From NCBI RefSeq assembly GCF_006874625.1, contig NZ_CP030034.1, positions 1,674,001 through 1,738,000 on the forward strand: DNA of 64,000 nt, given 5' to 3'. The translations under genes were made by a program, and so were the position numbers. Shown here piece after piece: positions 33,787 to 41,835 of the stretch (positions are counted from its first letter, which is position 1; each line of letters begins with the position of its first letter). Under the pieces are notes generated by a model. It was given only the letters and a program-made list of their open reading frames with translations, searched no databases and was not told the DNA's origin. The DNA comes from Bdellovibrio sp. NC01 (GTDB lineage Bacteria > Bdellovibrionota > Bdellovibrionia > Bdellovibrionales > Bdellovibrionaceae).

Positions 33787-34890
33787 TTGAGCTCAATGGA
33801 TTCTTTGTTCAGACCGTTTGAATTAAAAACTTTAAAATTAAGAAACCGTTTTGTGATGGCACCGATGACTCGCGTGTTTTCACCAAACGGTATTCCTACA
33901 AATGACGTCGCTGATTATTATCAACGTCGTGCTGCCGGTGAAGTCGGCCTTATTCTTTCAGAAGGGACCGTGATTAACCGTGTGCCTTCTTCGAATGAAA
34001 AGAACATCCCGCACTTTTATGGCGATGCCGCACTGGCAGGTTGGAAGCATGTGATCGAAAAAGTTCACCAAGCTCGCGGTGCGATGGCTCCGCAAATCTG
34101 GCACATGGGTGTGCAACCTAATTCACAATCGGGTTGGTCGCCTAATAAACCATTTGAAGGTCCTTCGGCTTTGATGGGATCTGGCAAACCAAATGGTGTC
34201 GCGATGACAAACGAAGATATCGAAAACACGATTGCAGCCTATGCCCAAGCTGCGGCTGATTCAAAACGTCTTGGTTTTGATGCGGTCGAGATTCATGGTG
34301 CCCACGGTTATTTGATTGATCAGTTCTTGTGGGATCGTACAAACACACGCACTGACAAGTGGGGTGGTAAATCCTTGGCCGAAAGAAATCGTTTTGCGGT
34401 TGAGACGGTCAAAGCCGTTCGTAAAGCAGTGGGCGAAGACTTTCCAGTTATTTTGCGTTTATCACAATGGAAACCAGCGGATTATTCTTTCAAACTCGCA
34501 CAAACACCGCAAGAGATGGAGTCATGGTTACAACCATTGGCTACTGCAGGTGTTGATATTTTCCATTGTTCGCAACGTCGCTTCTGGGAACCAGAATTCG
34601 CAGGATCTGATTTGAACTTTGCTGGTTGGGCAAAAAAAATCACAGGCAAGGCAACAATCTCTGTGGGCTCTGTCGGTCTGTCTGGCGAGTTCACTGGGGC
34701 ATTTAAAGGCGAAGGTTCCGAGGCGCAAGCGTTGGATCAGTTGCTGGCGAAGTTTGATAAAAAAGAGTTTGATTTGATCGCTGTCGGTCGTGCCTTATTG
34801 GCAGATCCAGATTGGGTTGTGAAAATCAAAGAAGGTCGCAACTCTGAACTCAAAGGTTTTAATCGCGACGACCTTAAGAAGCTCTACTAA
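33787..34890 (+). CDS. Old Yellow Enzyme family oxidoreductase
   Basis: A 367-residue FMN-binding TIM barrel of the NADH:flavin oxidoreductase/OYE family. NRFVMAPMTRVFSPNGIPT is the FMN-binding start. VEIHGAHGYLIDQFLWDRTNTRTDKWGG carries the two substrate-binding His residues and the Tyr proton donor. FDLIAVGRALLADPDWV closes the phosphate site. I chose TTG 33787, which has GGAGGA 6 nt upstream; ATG 33796 is too far from it. It probably reduces electrophilic alkenes or nitro compounds in the cytoplasm. A strong terminator follows. Confidence 0.92.
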   Translation: MSSMDSLFRPFELKTLKLRNRFVMAPMTRVFSPNGIPTNDVADYYQRRAAGEVGLILSEGTVINRVPSSNEKNIPHFYGDAALAGWKHVIEKVHQARGAMAPQIWHMGVQPNSQSGWSPNKPFEGPSALMGSGKPNGVAMTNEDIENTIAAYAQAAADSKRLGFDAVEIHGAHGYLIDQFLWDRTNTRTDKWGGKSLAERNRFAVETVKAVRKAVGEDFPVILRLSQWKPADYSFKLAQTPQEMESWLQPLATAGVDIFHCSQRRFWEPEFAGSDLNFAGWAKKITGKATISVGSVGLSGEFTGAFKGEGSEAQALDQLLAKFDKKEFDLIAVGRALLADPDWVVKIKEGRNSELKGFNRDDLKKLY

Positions 34891-34904
34891 AAAAATATTT
34901 AGGG

Positions 34905-34935
34905 AGGCTGTCTTTTATGGACAGCCTTTTTTTTC
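34905..34935 (+). terminator. Terminator after OYE gene
   Basis: AGGCTGTC/GACAGCCT around a 7-nt loop with a long T run. Confidence 0.88.
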
Positions 34936-35022
34936 GTCTCAGAGCGAAACGATGCTTGATCCTAGGAGCAGTTGATAGAAGTTCTTCTCTAGATATATTC
35001 TCGTAATTCCGAAAAGTTAAGC

Positions 35023-36780
35023 ATGGTACGTACTGGCTTGCTATATCTATCCTGCTTACTGTGCACGGCGTGTGCGTTGGATTTCTCTTTAGAAACTAAA
35101 GTGATTGGCAATCCTTCATCTGTCACTGAAGACGTACTGCCTGTTGGAAATTTTCCAATGGGTGCAGGGGATGTGAAGTTTAAGGCGCTGGCGTTCTTTG
35201 CGATTCTTTCTAATGGCAATTATCTTATCAGCGATAACTATGATCCAAATTGTCCTTTACGCTCAGTAACTACGACATTTACGACGATCACATGTTTTGC
35301 GGTCACTGATCTTATGCGTGTGAAAGTGGATAGCGCAGGTCATGTTTTTGCGATCAATGCAAACTTAGAAAAAATATATAAGTTCGATCAAGATGGTAAT
35401 CTTCTGTTAAGCTTTGGTTCGCCAGGGACTACGAACGGACTTCTGAGCCTTCCAACAGATATTGATGTTGATAGCAGCGGTAATATTTATGTTCTTGATC
35501 GTGGGCTTGCGCCAAGAATTATCAAATACGATTCTTCCGGAAACTTCCTTCGAACAATCGGAACGTACAGTCCTAACGGAATCAATGGCCCTCAGGATTT
35601 TGGAATACCAGAATCGATTGCCATCAGTGCCAGTGACTATGTGTTTGTGGGTGATTTCTCGGCCCATCTTTTGACTTATGATCCTTCAGGCAATTTTGTC
35701 AGTCGAATCAAAATTACCAATCCGGTGAATTTTTTCTTTAATACGATGATGTACGATAATTCGACTTCTAATTTTTATGCGAATGATTTGGCGAATACAC
35801 AAACTTTAAAGTTTAATGCAAGCGGCACCATTCTAACACAGTATGATCCAACAGACTTAGCAAGCGCCCCCTCTCAGTCTTCAAAAGTCGGTTCAGAACT
35901 CTGGGTCGCAGAGGGCAATCGTCTTGCCGTCTATTCAGACACGGGAACTTTTTTGCGAGAGACCAAAAATCAAGGTGGCCTGGGCGTCGTAACACAATTA
36001 GCGATGGGACCAAACTATCATTTTTATTTTGGCTCTGAAGATGGATATGTCAAAGAATATACCTATGACGGTCACTTTGTTCGCTCGCTGATGACCTATG
36101 CGTATATCTCGGGTTTAGCTGTGGACCCTGAAAGTGGCGCAATATTTATTTCGGATGCTGTCAACGGTACGGTGACTCGATACGATGCCGACGGCACGAA
36201 TCCAACAGTGATTGCTTCTGGCGGCACTGGGGCTGCGGATGTCAGTTATCCAATGGGTTTGTTATTTAAAGATGGTGTCCTGTATGTGGCGGATGCTGTT
36301 CATTTACGTATTCAAAAATTTAAAGCGGATGGAACTCATTTAGGTTCTTTTGGAGATACATCGGGACCAGGGCAGATGTCGGCTTATCCAAGTCATGTCG
36401 CCATTGATGCGCAGGGCAGGTTTGTGATCGCGACCTATTCTGGCGGAATTTATCGTTACTCCGCTCAGGAAACATTCATCGATAGTTTTGGTACCCATGG
36501 CAGCTTTGGCGTCGAAAGTGAGATCAACACGCCCGCTGGCATCGTGACCGATAAAGATTCAAACGTTTATTTGCTGGACGCCGTTGATAATAAAATTTTG
36601 AAATTCGACAGCAACGGAAATTTCGTCGGGAAGTTGGGTCGTCCTGCATGTGGAGCGCCCGATTGTTTAGATGCGCCGTCAGGCTTGATTATCGATAAGT
36701 GGGACAATTTGTATTTCGCCGATGGCAATAACGGGCGTATCAGTAAATTCAAAACCGACGGAACAGTTCAATCACAATAA
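35023..36780 (+). CDS. NHL-repeat lipoprotein
   Basis: A 585-residue lipoprotein; the lipobox LLCTAC places the lipidated Cys at about residue 17. The rest is a beta-propeller built from NHL repeats such as LPTDIDVDSSGNIYVLDRG, IAISASDYVFVGDF, YPMGLLFKDGVLYVADAVHLRIQKF, TPAGIVTDKDSNVYLLDAVDNKILKFDSNG and APSGLIIDKWDNLYFADGNNGRISKF. About nine or ten repeats can be read, enough for one large or two small propellers. Such propellers bind proteins or glycans; an enzyme activity is not evident. It is probably in the outer membrane. Confidence 0.9.
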   Translation: MVRTGLLYLSCLLCTACALDFSLETKVIGNPSSVTEDVLPVGNFPMGAGDVKFKALAFFAILSNGNYLISDNYDPNCPLRSVTTTFTTITCFAVTDLMRVKVDSAGHVFAINANLEKIYKFDQDGNLLLSFGSPGTTNGLLSLPTDIDVDSSGNIYVLDRGLAPRIIKYDSSGNFLRTIGTYSPNGINGPQDFGIPESIAISASDYVFVGDFSAHLLTYDPSGNFVSRIKITNPVNFFFNTMMYDNSTSNFYANDLANTQTLKFNASGTILTQYDPTDLASAPSQSSKVGSELWVAEGNRLAVYSDTGTFLRETKNQGGLGVVTQLAMGPNYHFYFGSEDGYVKEYTYDGHFVRSLMTYAYISGLAVDPESGAIFISDAVNGTVTRYDADGTNPTVIASGGTGAADVSYPMGLLFKDGVLYVADAVHLRIQKFKADGTHLGSFGDTSGPGQMSAYPSHVAIDAQGRFVIATYSGGIYRYSAQETFIDSFGTHGSFGVESEINTPAGIVTDKDSNVYLLDAVDNKILKFDSNGNFVGKLGRPACGAPDCLDAPSGLIIDKWDNLYFADGNNGRISKFKTDGTVQSQ

Positions 36781-36782
36781 AG

Positions 36783-36809
36783 AAAAAGGGAGCGCGAAGC
36801 TCCCTTTTA
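36783..36809 (+). terminator. Bidirectional terminator
   Basis: AAAAGGGAGC and GCTCCCTTTT arms around GCGAA, between two converging genes. Confidence 0.85.
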
Positions 36810-36814
36810 AAGTC

Positions 36815-37090
36815 TTAACGGCAAACGTGACCGTGCCATACTTGATTGCCAGTATAGCATTTGCATGGTTGACCGAAAGTATCGTAGTAGCCCATATCGC
36901 AGTAGTTGCCACCTTCACGAATGCAGCAGTAGCGTGATTGAGACATGATGTTCGCATCATTCTCATCAGCAGGCACAGAGGCATTCGCGGGCTGCTCAAG
37001 TTGTACTGGCAGCGTCGGCATTTGATAATCGCTTGCATGAGCAACATTCATCCCTAAGACACACAAAACTGAAACTAGAAACATTTTCAT
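36815..37090 (-). CDS. Small Cys-rich secreted protein
   Basis: A 91-residue protein with signal peptide MKMFLVSVLCVLGMNVAHA. The mature part has a Pro/Asn-rich N-terminus and a compact Cys-rich end: SRYCCIREGGNYCDMGYYDTFGQPCKCYTGNQVWHGHVC, six cysteines, probably three disulphides. This recalls small toxin- or inhibitor-like folds. The minus-strand product at 54534 has a similar layout but no close sequence match. Function unknown. Confidence 0.75.
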   Translation of the reverse strand: MKMFLVSVLCVLGMNVAHASDYQMPTLPVQLEQPANASVPADENDANIMSQSRYCCIREGGNYCDMGYYDTFGQPCKCYTGNQVWHGHVCR

Positions 37091-37127
37091 CGAATACTCC
37101 TTTATTCATGTATTTGCTTTTTTTAAG

Positions 37128-37144
37128 TCAGACTTTTGTCTGAC
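37128..37144. repeat. Perfect hairpin GTCAGAC/GTCTGAC
   Basis: 7-bp arms with a 3-nt loop, between two same-strand (minus) genes; may be a terminator for the upstream one. Confidence 0.45.
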
Positions 37145-37218
37145 GAAATCGTATTGCGACTTGTTTGATTGAAAAAGCACAAAATGAACAGATGGAAAGT
37201 CATGAAACGGAAATCGCT

Positions 37219-37992
37219 CTATTGTTTTCGTAAAGTGCAAAGCGTCGCCAAATGACTTTCCACTTGGCCGCGCAACATTTCAATTTCCTGTGGCAGCTCA
37301 AAGTCCGTCGAAGTTTTGTTTGGTGGACAGACGGCGTAAGCGGGGATCAACGCTTCTAAGCGATTTTCTTTTAAAATGGAATCGGCAACATTTTTTACGC
37401 TGCCTGCATCCAAGCGACCGTTTTTGTATTCATTCACTGCGATATCGAAAGCTGTGTGATAAGCCTTTGCACGTGAAGGAATCTTTTTATCGATAATTTG
37501 ATGAAGATACACTTCTAAGATTTGCGCTGGGAACTTATTCATTAATTGATCAGCTAAAGTCAGACTGGCATCGGAGTTATCAAAGATGACAATAAATTTT
37601 CGACCGGGATGATCGTCAATAATTGTCGCGACGTTATCAATTTTAAACTTTTCTAAATTCATTTGCGTGACCCAATTACGCAAATACAAGCGACGAGACG
37701 GGAACTGTTCTCGCGTCAATAGCGAGTCAACACGATTTTCAAACCAAGTAGCAATCCCACTCACCAAAGAGAAATGTGGATCACGTTCATTTTTTGAAAT
37801 CTCGGAATAAAGAACAGACATCCCGGTGAAGCCGTGATCTTTTTCGAAAATCTTGATGGCTGCTTTTACAAGTCCCGTGTTTTCTGCCTGACGAAGAACA
37901 TCATCAAAACCGCTAATAATATACGCTGACTGCGCAAACGCGGGTGAGGTCAAAACTAAACTGAATAACAGCGAGAACATAGGCGTTTTCAT
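37219..37992 (-). CDS. Exported App1-like protein, degenerate active site
   Basis: A 257-residue protein with signal peptide (ending PAFAQ). The body follows the App1 phosphatidate-phosphatase domain (DUF2183): YIISGFDDVLRQAENT where DxDxT is expected, then GFTGMSVLYSEI, HFSLVSGIATWFENRV, FPSRRLYLRN, GRKFIVIFDNSDAS and FPAQILEVYLHQI in the right order. The nucleophile Asp is Gly28 and the motif Thr is Val32, while Asp30 remains. Catalysis by the usual mechanism is therefore doubtful. A binding or altered role is likely. The family assignment is mine, from motif order. Confidence 0.65.
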   Translation of the reverse strand: MKTPMFSLLFSLVLTSPAFAQSAYIISGFDDVLRQAENTGLVKAAIKIFEKDHGFTGMSVLYSEISKNERDPHFSLVSGIATWFENRVDSLLTREQFPSRRLYLRNWVTQMNLEKFKIDNVATIIDDHPGRKFIVIFDNSDASLTLADQLMNKFPAQILEVYLHQIIDKKIPSRAKAYHTAFDIAVNEYKNGRLDAGSVKNVADSILKENRLEALIPAYAVCPPNKTSTDFELPQEIEMLRGQVESHLATLCTLRKQ

Positions 37993-38086
37993 GCGCCCAA
38001 CCTAATAGCGAATCCACAAAAGGTCTAGAGCAATCTGAGTTTCGCTAAAAACTCAAGTGACAGACTAAAGCATCCGTTATGAAGGA

Positions 38087-38770
38087 ATGCGCAGTGCTCT
38101 TTGGATAATCTTAACCTGGTCTCTTGCTTCGTGCGGATTTTCAGCCGCGCCCGTATCGTCTTTAAGTGACCCACAGACTTCGACGGCACAAACAGTGACA
38201 GTTAGTAATGACAACTTTACAGTGGCCTATGACGGCGAGGGTTCGGTCAGTATAGATTCTCAAGCGATTACGCTGTCACCGAAAGTCGCTACCGTTGCAA
38301 ATGAAACGCATGCTGCGTTAGTATTTTTGAACGATACTTTGAATAAACCCGTTCGCGATTTCGAACTTACGATTGAATTGGAAACGGTTCGCCAACTTCG
38401 TAAAAACACGGCAGCGAATCCGTGGGAAGTGTTCTGGTTGTTTTTCAGCTATAACCAAAACAATGTGAACGATAAAACGACAAATTATTTTTTAAGCAAA
38501 CCACAAAATGGGGGAGAGTTGGGGCTCGCGTTTGACAGTGTCGGCCAAACTTTTCTTTCTGATCTAGCGCCAGCAAAGACTGCGATTGGCGAGCGTCATA
38601 TATTCACCTATCGTCGCAAAGGAAACTTATTTACCGTCGTATGCGACGGAGTAAGCTTTTTTTCATTTGCCGATTCAAGCAAACTCTATAGCGCCAAGGG
38701 GGCGATCGGTTTTTATACCGAAGATGCACTCGTAAAAATCTACTCTGTACGTTATGCCAATCTTGACTGA
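38087..38770 (+). CDS. Predicted lipoprotein with beta-sandwich domain
   Basis: A 227-residue lipoprotein; the lipobox LASCG puts the lipidated Cys at residue 16. The mature part is rich in beta strands and resembles concanavalin-like or DUF1080-type sandwich domains (DFELTIELETVRQL, HIFTYRRKGNLFTVVCDG, GAIGFYTEDALVKIYSVRYANLD). Such domains bind sugars or act as glycoside hydrolase accessories; no catalytic residues are recognised. It precedes a binding protein gene on the same strand. Confidence 0.7.
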   Translation: MRSALWIILTWSLASCGFSAAPVSSLSDPQTSTAQTVTVSNDNFTVAYDGEGSVSIDSQAITLSPKVATVANETHAALVFLNDTLNKPVRDFELTIELETVRQLRKNTAANPWEVFWLFFSYNQNNVNDKTTNYFLSKPQNGGELGLAFDSVGQTFLSDLAPAKTAIGERHIFTYRRKGNLFTVVCDGVSFFSFADSSKLYSAKGAIGFYTEDALVKIYSVRYANLD

Positions 38771-38898
38771 TCTTTAATCTCGAAAAAATTTTACGGAACA
38801 TTACAGAATTGAAGGACATTACAATGTTCGCTCAAGAAGTTGTTAGAACAGAGAACTTTTGTTTGAAAGTTGCAATCTGAATTTTTATATTCAGGCCC

Positions 38899-39651
38899 AT
38901 GAAAATAGCAATCAGTACATTTTGTATGCTCTTGTTAAGTATGTCCGTTTTCGCTGCACAAGTAAAAACGGTGACGTTGGTGTCGATGAATATTCCGCCG
39001 TTTATGAGTCCGGATATTCCAGAAAACGGTGCAGCCATTGTGGGTTTGCGCGAAATTTTCGCAAAGATGGGTTACGAGTTGAAAGTTAAATTCGTCCCGA
39101 TTCAAAGAACACGCAATGTGGGGCTTGAAGATAAAAGTATTGCTGGTTTTTTTCCATCGTTTGTTGACGACGATTTCGTGCAAGGGATGAAGCTGTCTAA
39201 AACGGTTTACAAAACTCCGTGGGTGATCATTGAGCGCAAAGACAATCCGATTAAATGGAAAACAGCCAGTGATCTTTTGAAGTATAAAGGTGGCAACGTA
39301 GGTGGTTACACTTTGCGTTCGCAGGTAGCCCCAGTCTTTAAAGCGCATCCTGAAGCTTTGGAAGATGCTCCAGCCGATGCGCAAAATCTGATGAAGCTTG
39401 CGCTAAAACGCATTGATTATGTGTTCATTGATCGCAATGTTTTTGGTTTTTTAGTGGCGAATGATCCGAACTTACGTGCTCACGCGCAGCAGTTGCAAAT
39501 CAATCCAAAAATTGTTGCGCTGAACGAATATGGCGTCGCATTCAAGACGGATAAAGAAAACGCCAAAATCATGGAGCAATTTAATAAGACGGCGACAGAA
39601 GAAGGCTTCACTCAAAGCGTTGAAGCCTACATCAAAAGAGTGCAACACTAA
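38899..39651 (+). CDS. Periplasmic solute-binding protein, family 3
   Basis: A 250-residue protein with signal peptide (MKIAISTFCMLLLSMSVFAA). The domain pattern fits SBP_bac_3: VSMNIPPFMSPDIPENGAAIVGLREIFAKMGYELKVKFVP, then KYKGGNVGGYTLRS, RIDYVFIDRNVFGFLVAN and ENAKIMEQFNKTATEEGFTQSVEAYI. No transporter genes are adjacent. The ribosome site is weak, and a hairpin CTGAA/TTCAG sits just before the ATG. The ligand may be an amino acid, but this is not shown. Confidence 0.85.
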   Translation: MKIAISTFCMLLLSMSVFAAQVKTVTLVSMNIPPFMSPDIPENGAAIVGLREIFAKMGYELKVKFVPIQRTRNVGLEDKSIAGFFPSFVDDDFVQGMKLSKTVYKTPWVIIERKDNPIKWKTASDLLKYKGGNVGGYTLRSQVAPVFKAHPEALEDAPADAQNLMKLALKRIDYVFIDRNVFGFLVANDPNLRAHAQQLQINPKIVALNEYGVAFKTDKENAKIMEQFNKTATEEGFTQSVEAYIKRVQH

Positions 39652-39654
39652 TTA

Positions 39655-40224
39655 TTAGGGGCGTACGCATTGACCGTTGTGTTGGCAACGAATCATTTCG
39701 TACGAGTAGCCCTTAAGTTCTTTCAAAGTGTAAGGCAACTCCAGATCGTAGCCCGCTTGAACCGCGCCTAATTGACCGATCGTGATAAATTCTTTTACGT
39801 ATTGAAATTGTTCTTTTGCGAATGTCTCAGCAGACGAAGTCGAGCGAAAAATCAAATCTTTGCTCGAGCGCAAATTTTTAAGAAAGCGAGCTCTTTGTTC
39901 GTGCGCTTTATCAAGGCCGTCATTCAGATCTTTCCAGCATTTCACTTCGGCGATTTGGATCACCTTGTTTAAGTTGGTATCGAAAACAATGACATCAAGT
40001 TCGCCAATAACTCGTTCAGCATTGCCGTAAGAAATCCCCGTCATCACATTGTATTGCGGAGCCGGAAATTTCTTTTGCACATTTAAGCGCGCGATTTCTT
40101 CGCAGATCGTTCCTGCCGCCTCGTAAGAGCGTGGTACAGATTTAAGAGCTTCAAAATCCTCTGCCCAAGCACAGAAAGCTTGAAGAGGGGCCAATGACAA
40201 TAAAAGAACAAACAACATTTTCAT
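39655..40224 (-). CDS. Exported PD-(D/E)XK nuclease-like protein
   Basis: A 189-residue protein with signal peptide (MKMLFVLLLSLAPLQAFCAWA). The mature part has the core of a PD-(D/E)XK restriction-like fold: an early helix TICEEIARLNVQKKF, then GELDVIVFD (Glu75, Asp77), a short loop and IAEVKCWKDL with Glu93-Val-Lys95. The rest is helical. Export would place it in the periplasm or outside, where it could attack foreign or prey DNA. Nuclease activity is an inference from the motif. It is convergent with the binding protein gene. Confidence 0.6.
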   Translation of the reverse strand: MKMLFVLLLSLAPLQAFCAWAEDFEALKSVPRSYEAAGTICEEIARLNVQKKFPAPQYNVMTGISYGNAERVIGELDVIVFDTNLNKVIQIAEVKCWKDLNDGLDKAHEQRARFLKNLRSSKDLIFRSTSSAETFAKEQFQYVKEFITIGQLGAVQAGYDLELPYTLKELKGYSYEMIRCQHNGQCVRP

Positions 40225-40438
40225 AAGAGCTGTTTAATGGGAAATTTTCAGACAGGGCAGTCGCCAGTCTGCAAATGAAAAAATTTCTGCTTAAACAAGC
40301 GGTTGGGACAGTCTCTCGGTGAACTTTCGTTGAGAATTTGGCCGCAAACTCGTTGACAATCTTTGTTCATGCGAAAAACTTTGTTCAAAGGCGCAATTGA
40401 AATTTGTCTTAGCAATCGAAGTACGGCACATTGCGCGC

Positions 40439-41194
40439 ATGCGTTTGCAAACGGGTCTTTATTTTCTTGGAATAATTTTGAGCGCGGGGGTTGCGTCGGC
40501 GCAGCCTGCGGCGACTCCATTGGTTGTAGCAATTCCTGAAGGACTTGCAGCACCTATGCTCTTCGTCAAAGAGGGCTCACAACCAACAGGTATCGTGGTT
40601 GATATTTCTAAATCAATTGCCAAAGAGTTGGGGCGTGAGCCTGAGTTGATGTTGTTAACTCATTATCGTTTGCACGACAGTTTGACTTCAGGTCGGGCCG
40701 ATATTCTGTGTTTTGCTAATCCATCTTGGGGCAAGAATGCGGATGCCTATAACTGGTCAAAACCCATGTTTGCAAAGCGCGAAGTCATCTTAGGCCCAAG
40801 CCCAGCGCCCGCTGATGTCAGTGGTTTTACAGGCAAGACGATCGGGACTGTTTTAAATTACACTTATCCGAAATTAGATAAATTGTTTGCGGCGAAATCT
40901 ATTACACGCGAAGACTCGTACGGCGAAACAGCAAATCTATTGAAGCTTGAAAAAGGCCGCTTGCAGTATGCAATCACGGATGAAACTGTTTTGGATTATT
41001 TCAAACAGACTCATCCCGATATCGAAAAAAATCGCCAGCGCTTTCCGCTTCAGGACTATGCGATTTCATGCAATATGAATCGCAAAAGTACGATTAAAAT
41101 TAAAGATCTGAATCGCGCCATTGAGCGTTTAAAAAACTCAGGACGATTCGATCAAATTTTTAAAAGCTACGGCACAAGGTTTGAACCCCTTTAG
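40439..41194 (+). CDS. Periplasmic solute-binding protein, family 3
   Basis: A 251-residue protein. I placed the start at 40439 because a signal peptide (MRLQTGLYFLGIILSAGVASA) begins there. The mature domain fits SBP_bac_3: GIVVDISKSIAKELGREPELM, SGRADILCFANPSWGKN, GKTIGTVLNYTYPKLDKLF, GRLQYAITDETVLDYF and LNRAIERLKNSGRFDQIFKSYG. It overlaps the end of the DUF1304 gene by 4 nt on the opposite strand. No permease genes are nearby. The ligand is unknown. Confidence 0.82.
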   Translation: MRLQTGLYFLGIILSAGVASAQPAATPLVVAIPEGLAAPMLFVKEGSQPTGIVVDISKSIAKELGREPELMLLTHYRLHDSLTSGRADILCFANPSWGKNADAYNWSKPMFAKREVILGPSPAPADVSGFTGKTIGTVLNYTYPKLDKLFAAKSITREDSYGETANLLKLEKGRLQYAITDETVLDYFKQTHPDIEKNRQRFPLQDYAISCNMNRKSTIKIKDLNRAIERLKNSGRFDQIFKSYGTRFEPL

Positions 41195-41559
41195 TGCGCC
41201 GACAACCACACTAAAATCAGTCCAATAAGAGCCGGCATCGCTTGGACGTAAAGAATCTTTTTCCCCACCGTGATGGCGCCATAAATGCCGGCAATCAAAA
41301 CACAGCCTAAAAAGAAAAGCTTCAGTTGAAAGCTAAACTCAGGCTCGGGGTGTAGCAAACTCCACAACAAACCTGCAGCAAGAAAGCCGTTGTAAAGACC
41401 TTGATTCGCGGCAAGAACTGCTGTGTCTTTGGCTTTTTCCAAAGTCATTCTGAATGTCTTTAAACCAAAAGGTTTCGTCCATAAGAACATTTCAAGGACA
41501 ACAATATACCAATGAATGAAACAAACCAGCGCGACAAAGATGTTAGAAATGTTATTCAT
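41191..41559 (-). CDS. DUF1304-family membrane protein
   Basis: A 122-residue protein with four membrane helices (IFVALVCFIHWYIVVLEMFL, GLYNGFLAAGLLWSLL, LFFLGCVLIAGIYGAIT, ALIGLILVWLSAH). FIHWYIVVLEMFLW and AANQGLYNGFLAAGL are typical of DUF1304. I chose ATG 41559; the longer in-frame start at 41607 adds a hydrophilic extension unlike the family. Function unknown; it sits in the inner membrane. Confidence 0.85.
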   Translation of the reverse strand: MNNISNIFVALVCFIHWYIVVLEMFLWTKPFGLKTFRMTLEKAKDTAVLAANQGLYNGFLAAGLLWSLLHPEPEFSFQLKLFFLGCVLIAGIYGAITVGKKILYVQAMPALIGLILVWLSAH

Positions 41560-41706
41560 AAGATAAATGCTAACGAGTTCTTGCCATAGAGTCTTGAAAA
41601 TTCGCAAAATATTTATGCTTGTGAATTCAGCAGCTCTTTGCTATCTTCAAAAGAGATCTCAATAGGATCTTCATTTTTTACAAAGTCTTTATATAGGAGG
41701 GCTGCC

Positions 41707-41757
41707 ATGATTGTAACTCAAGCTTTTATCAATAGCCGCAGCTCTCGATTGTCTTAA
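41707..41757 (+). CDS. Possible 16-residue leader peptide
   Basis: An ORF with the strong ribosome site AGGAGG 8 nt before its ATG, encoding MIVTQAFINSRSSRLS and stopping 78 nt before rsgA. Ser and Arg make up seven of 16 residues. A TTAATTAAGATTAATT run follows the stop. It may be an attenuation-type leader or a short protein; only the ribosome site and position support it. Confidence 0.4.
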   Translation: MIVTQAFINSRSSRLS

Positions 41758-41835
41758 TTAAGATTAATTCCAGACATTTTTAGCTCGCGGCACATATTCT
41801 CAATTTATTAATTCTAAATTTAATTGGAGTTTTGC

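Noticed and set aside
38824-38880. An 18-codon ORF before the binding protein gene at 38899
   Set aside because: An AAGGA lies 7 nt upstream, but there is no sign of conservation or composition to support it.
40248-40553. Minus-strand ORF overlapping the binding protein gene
   Set aside because: It overlaps the signal peptide region of a convincing gene. A short part (40248-40370, four Cys) could be real but lacks a ribosome site.
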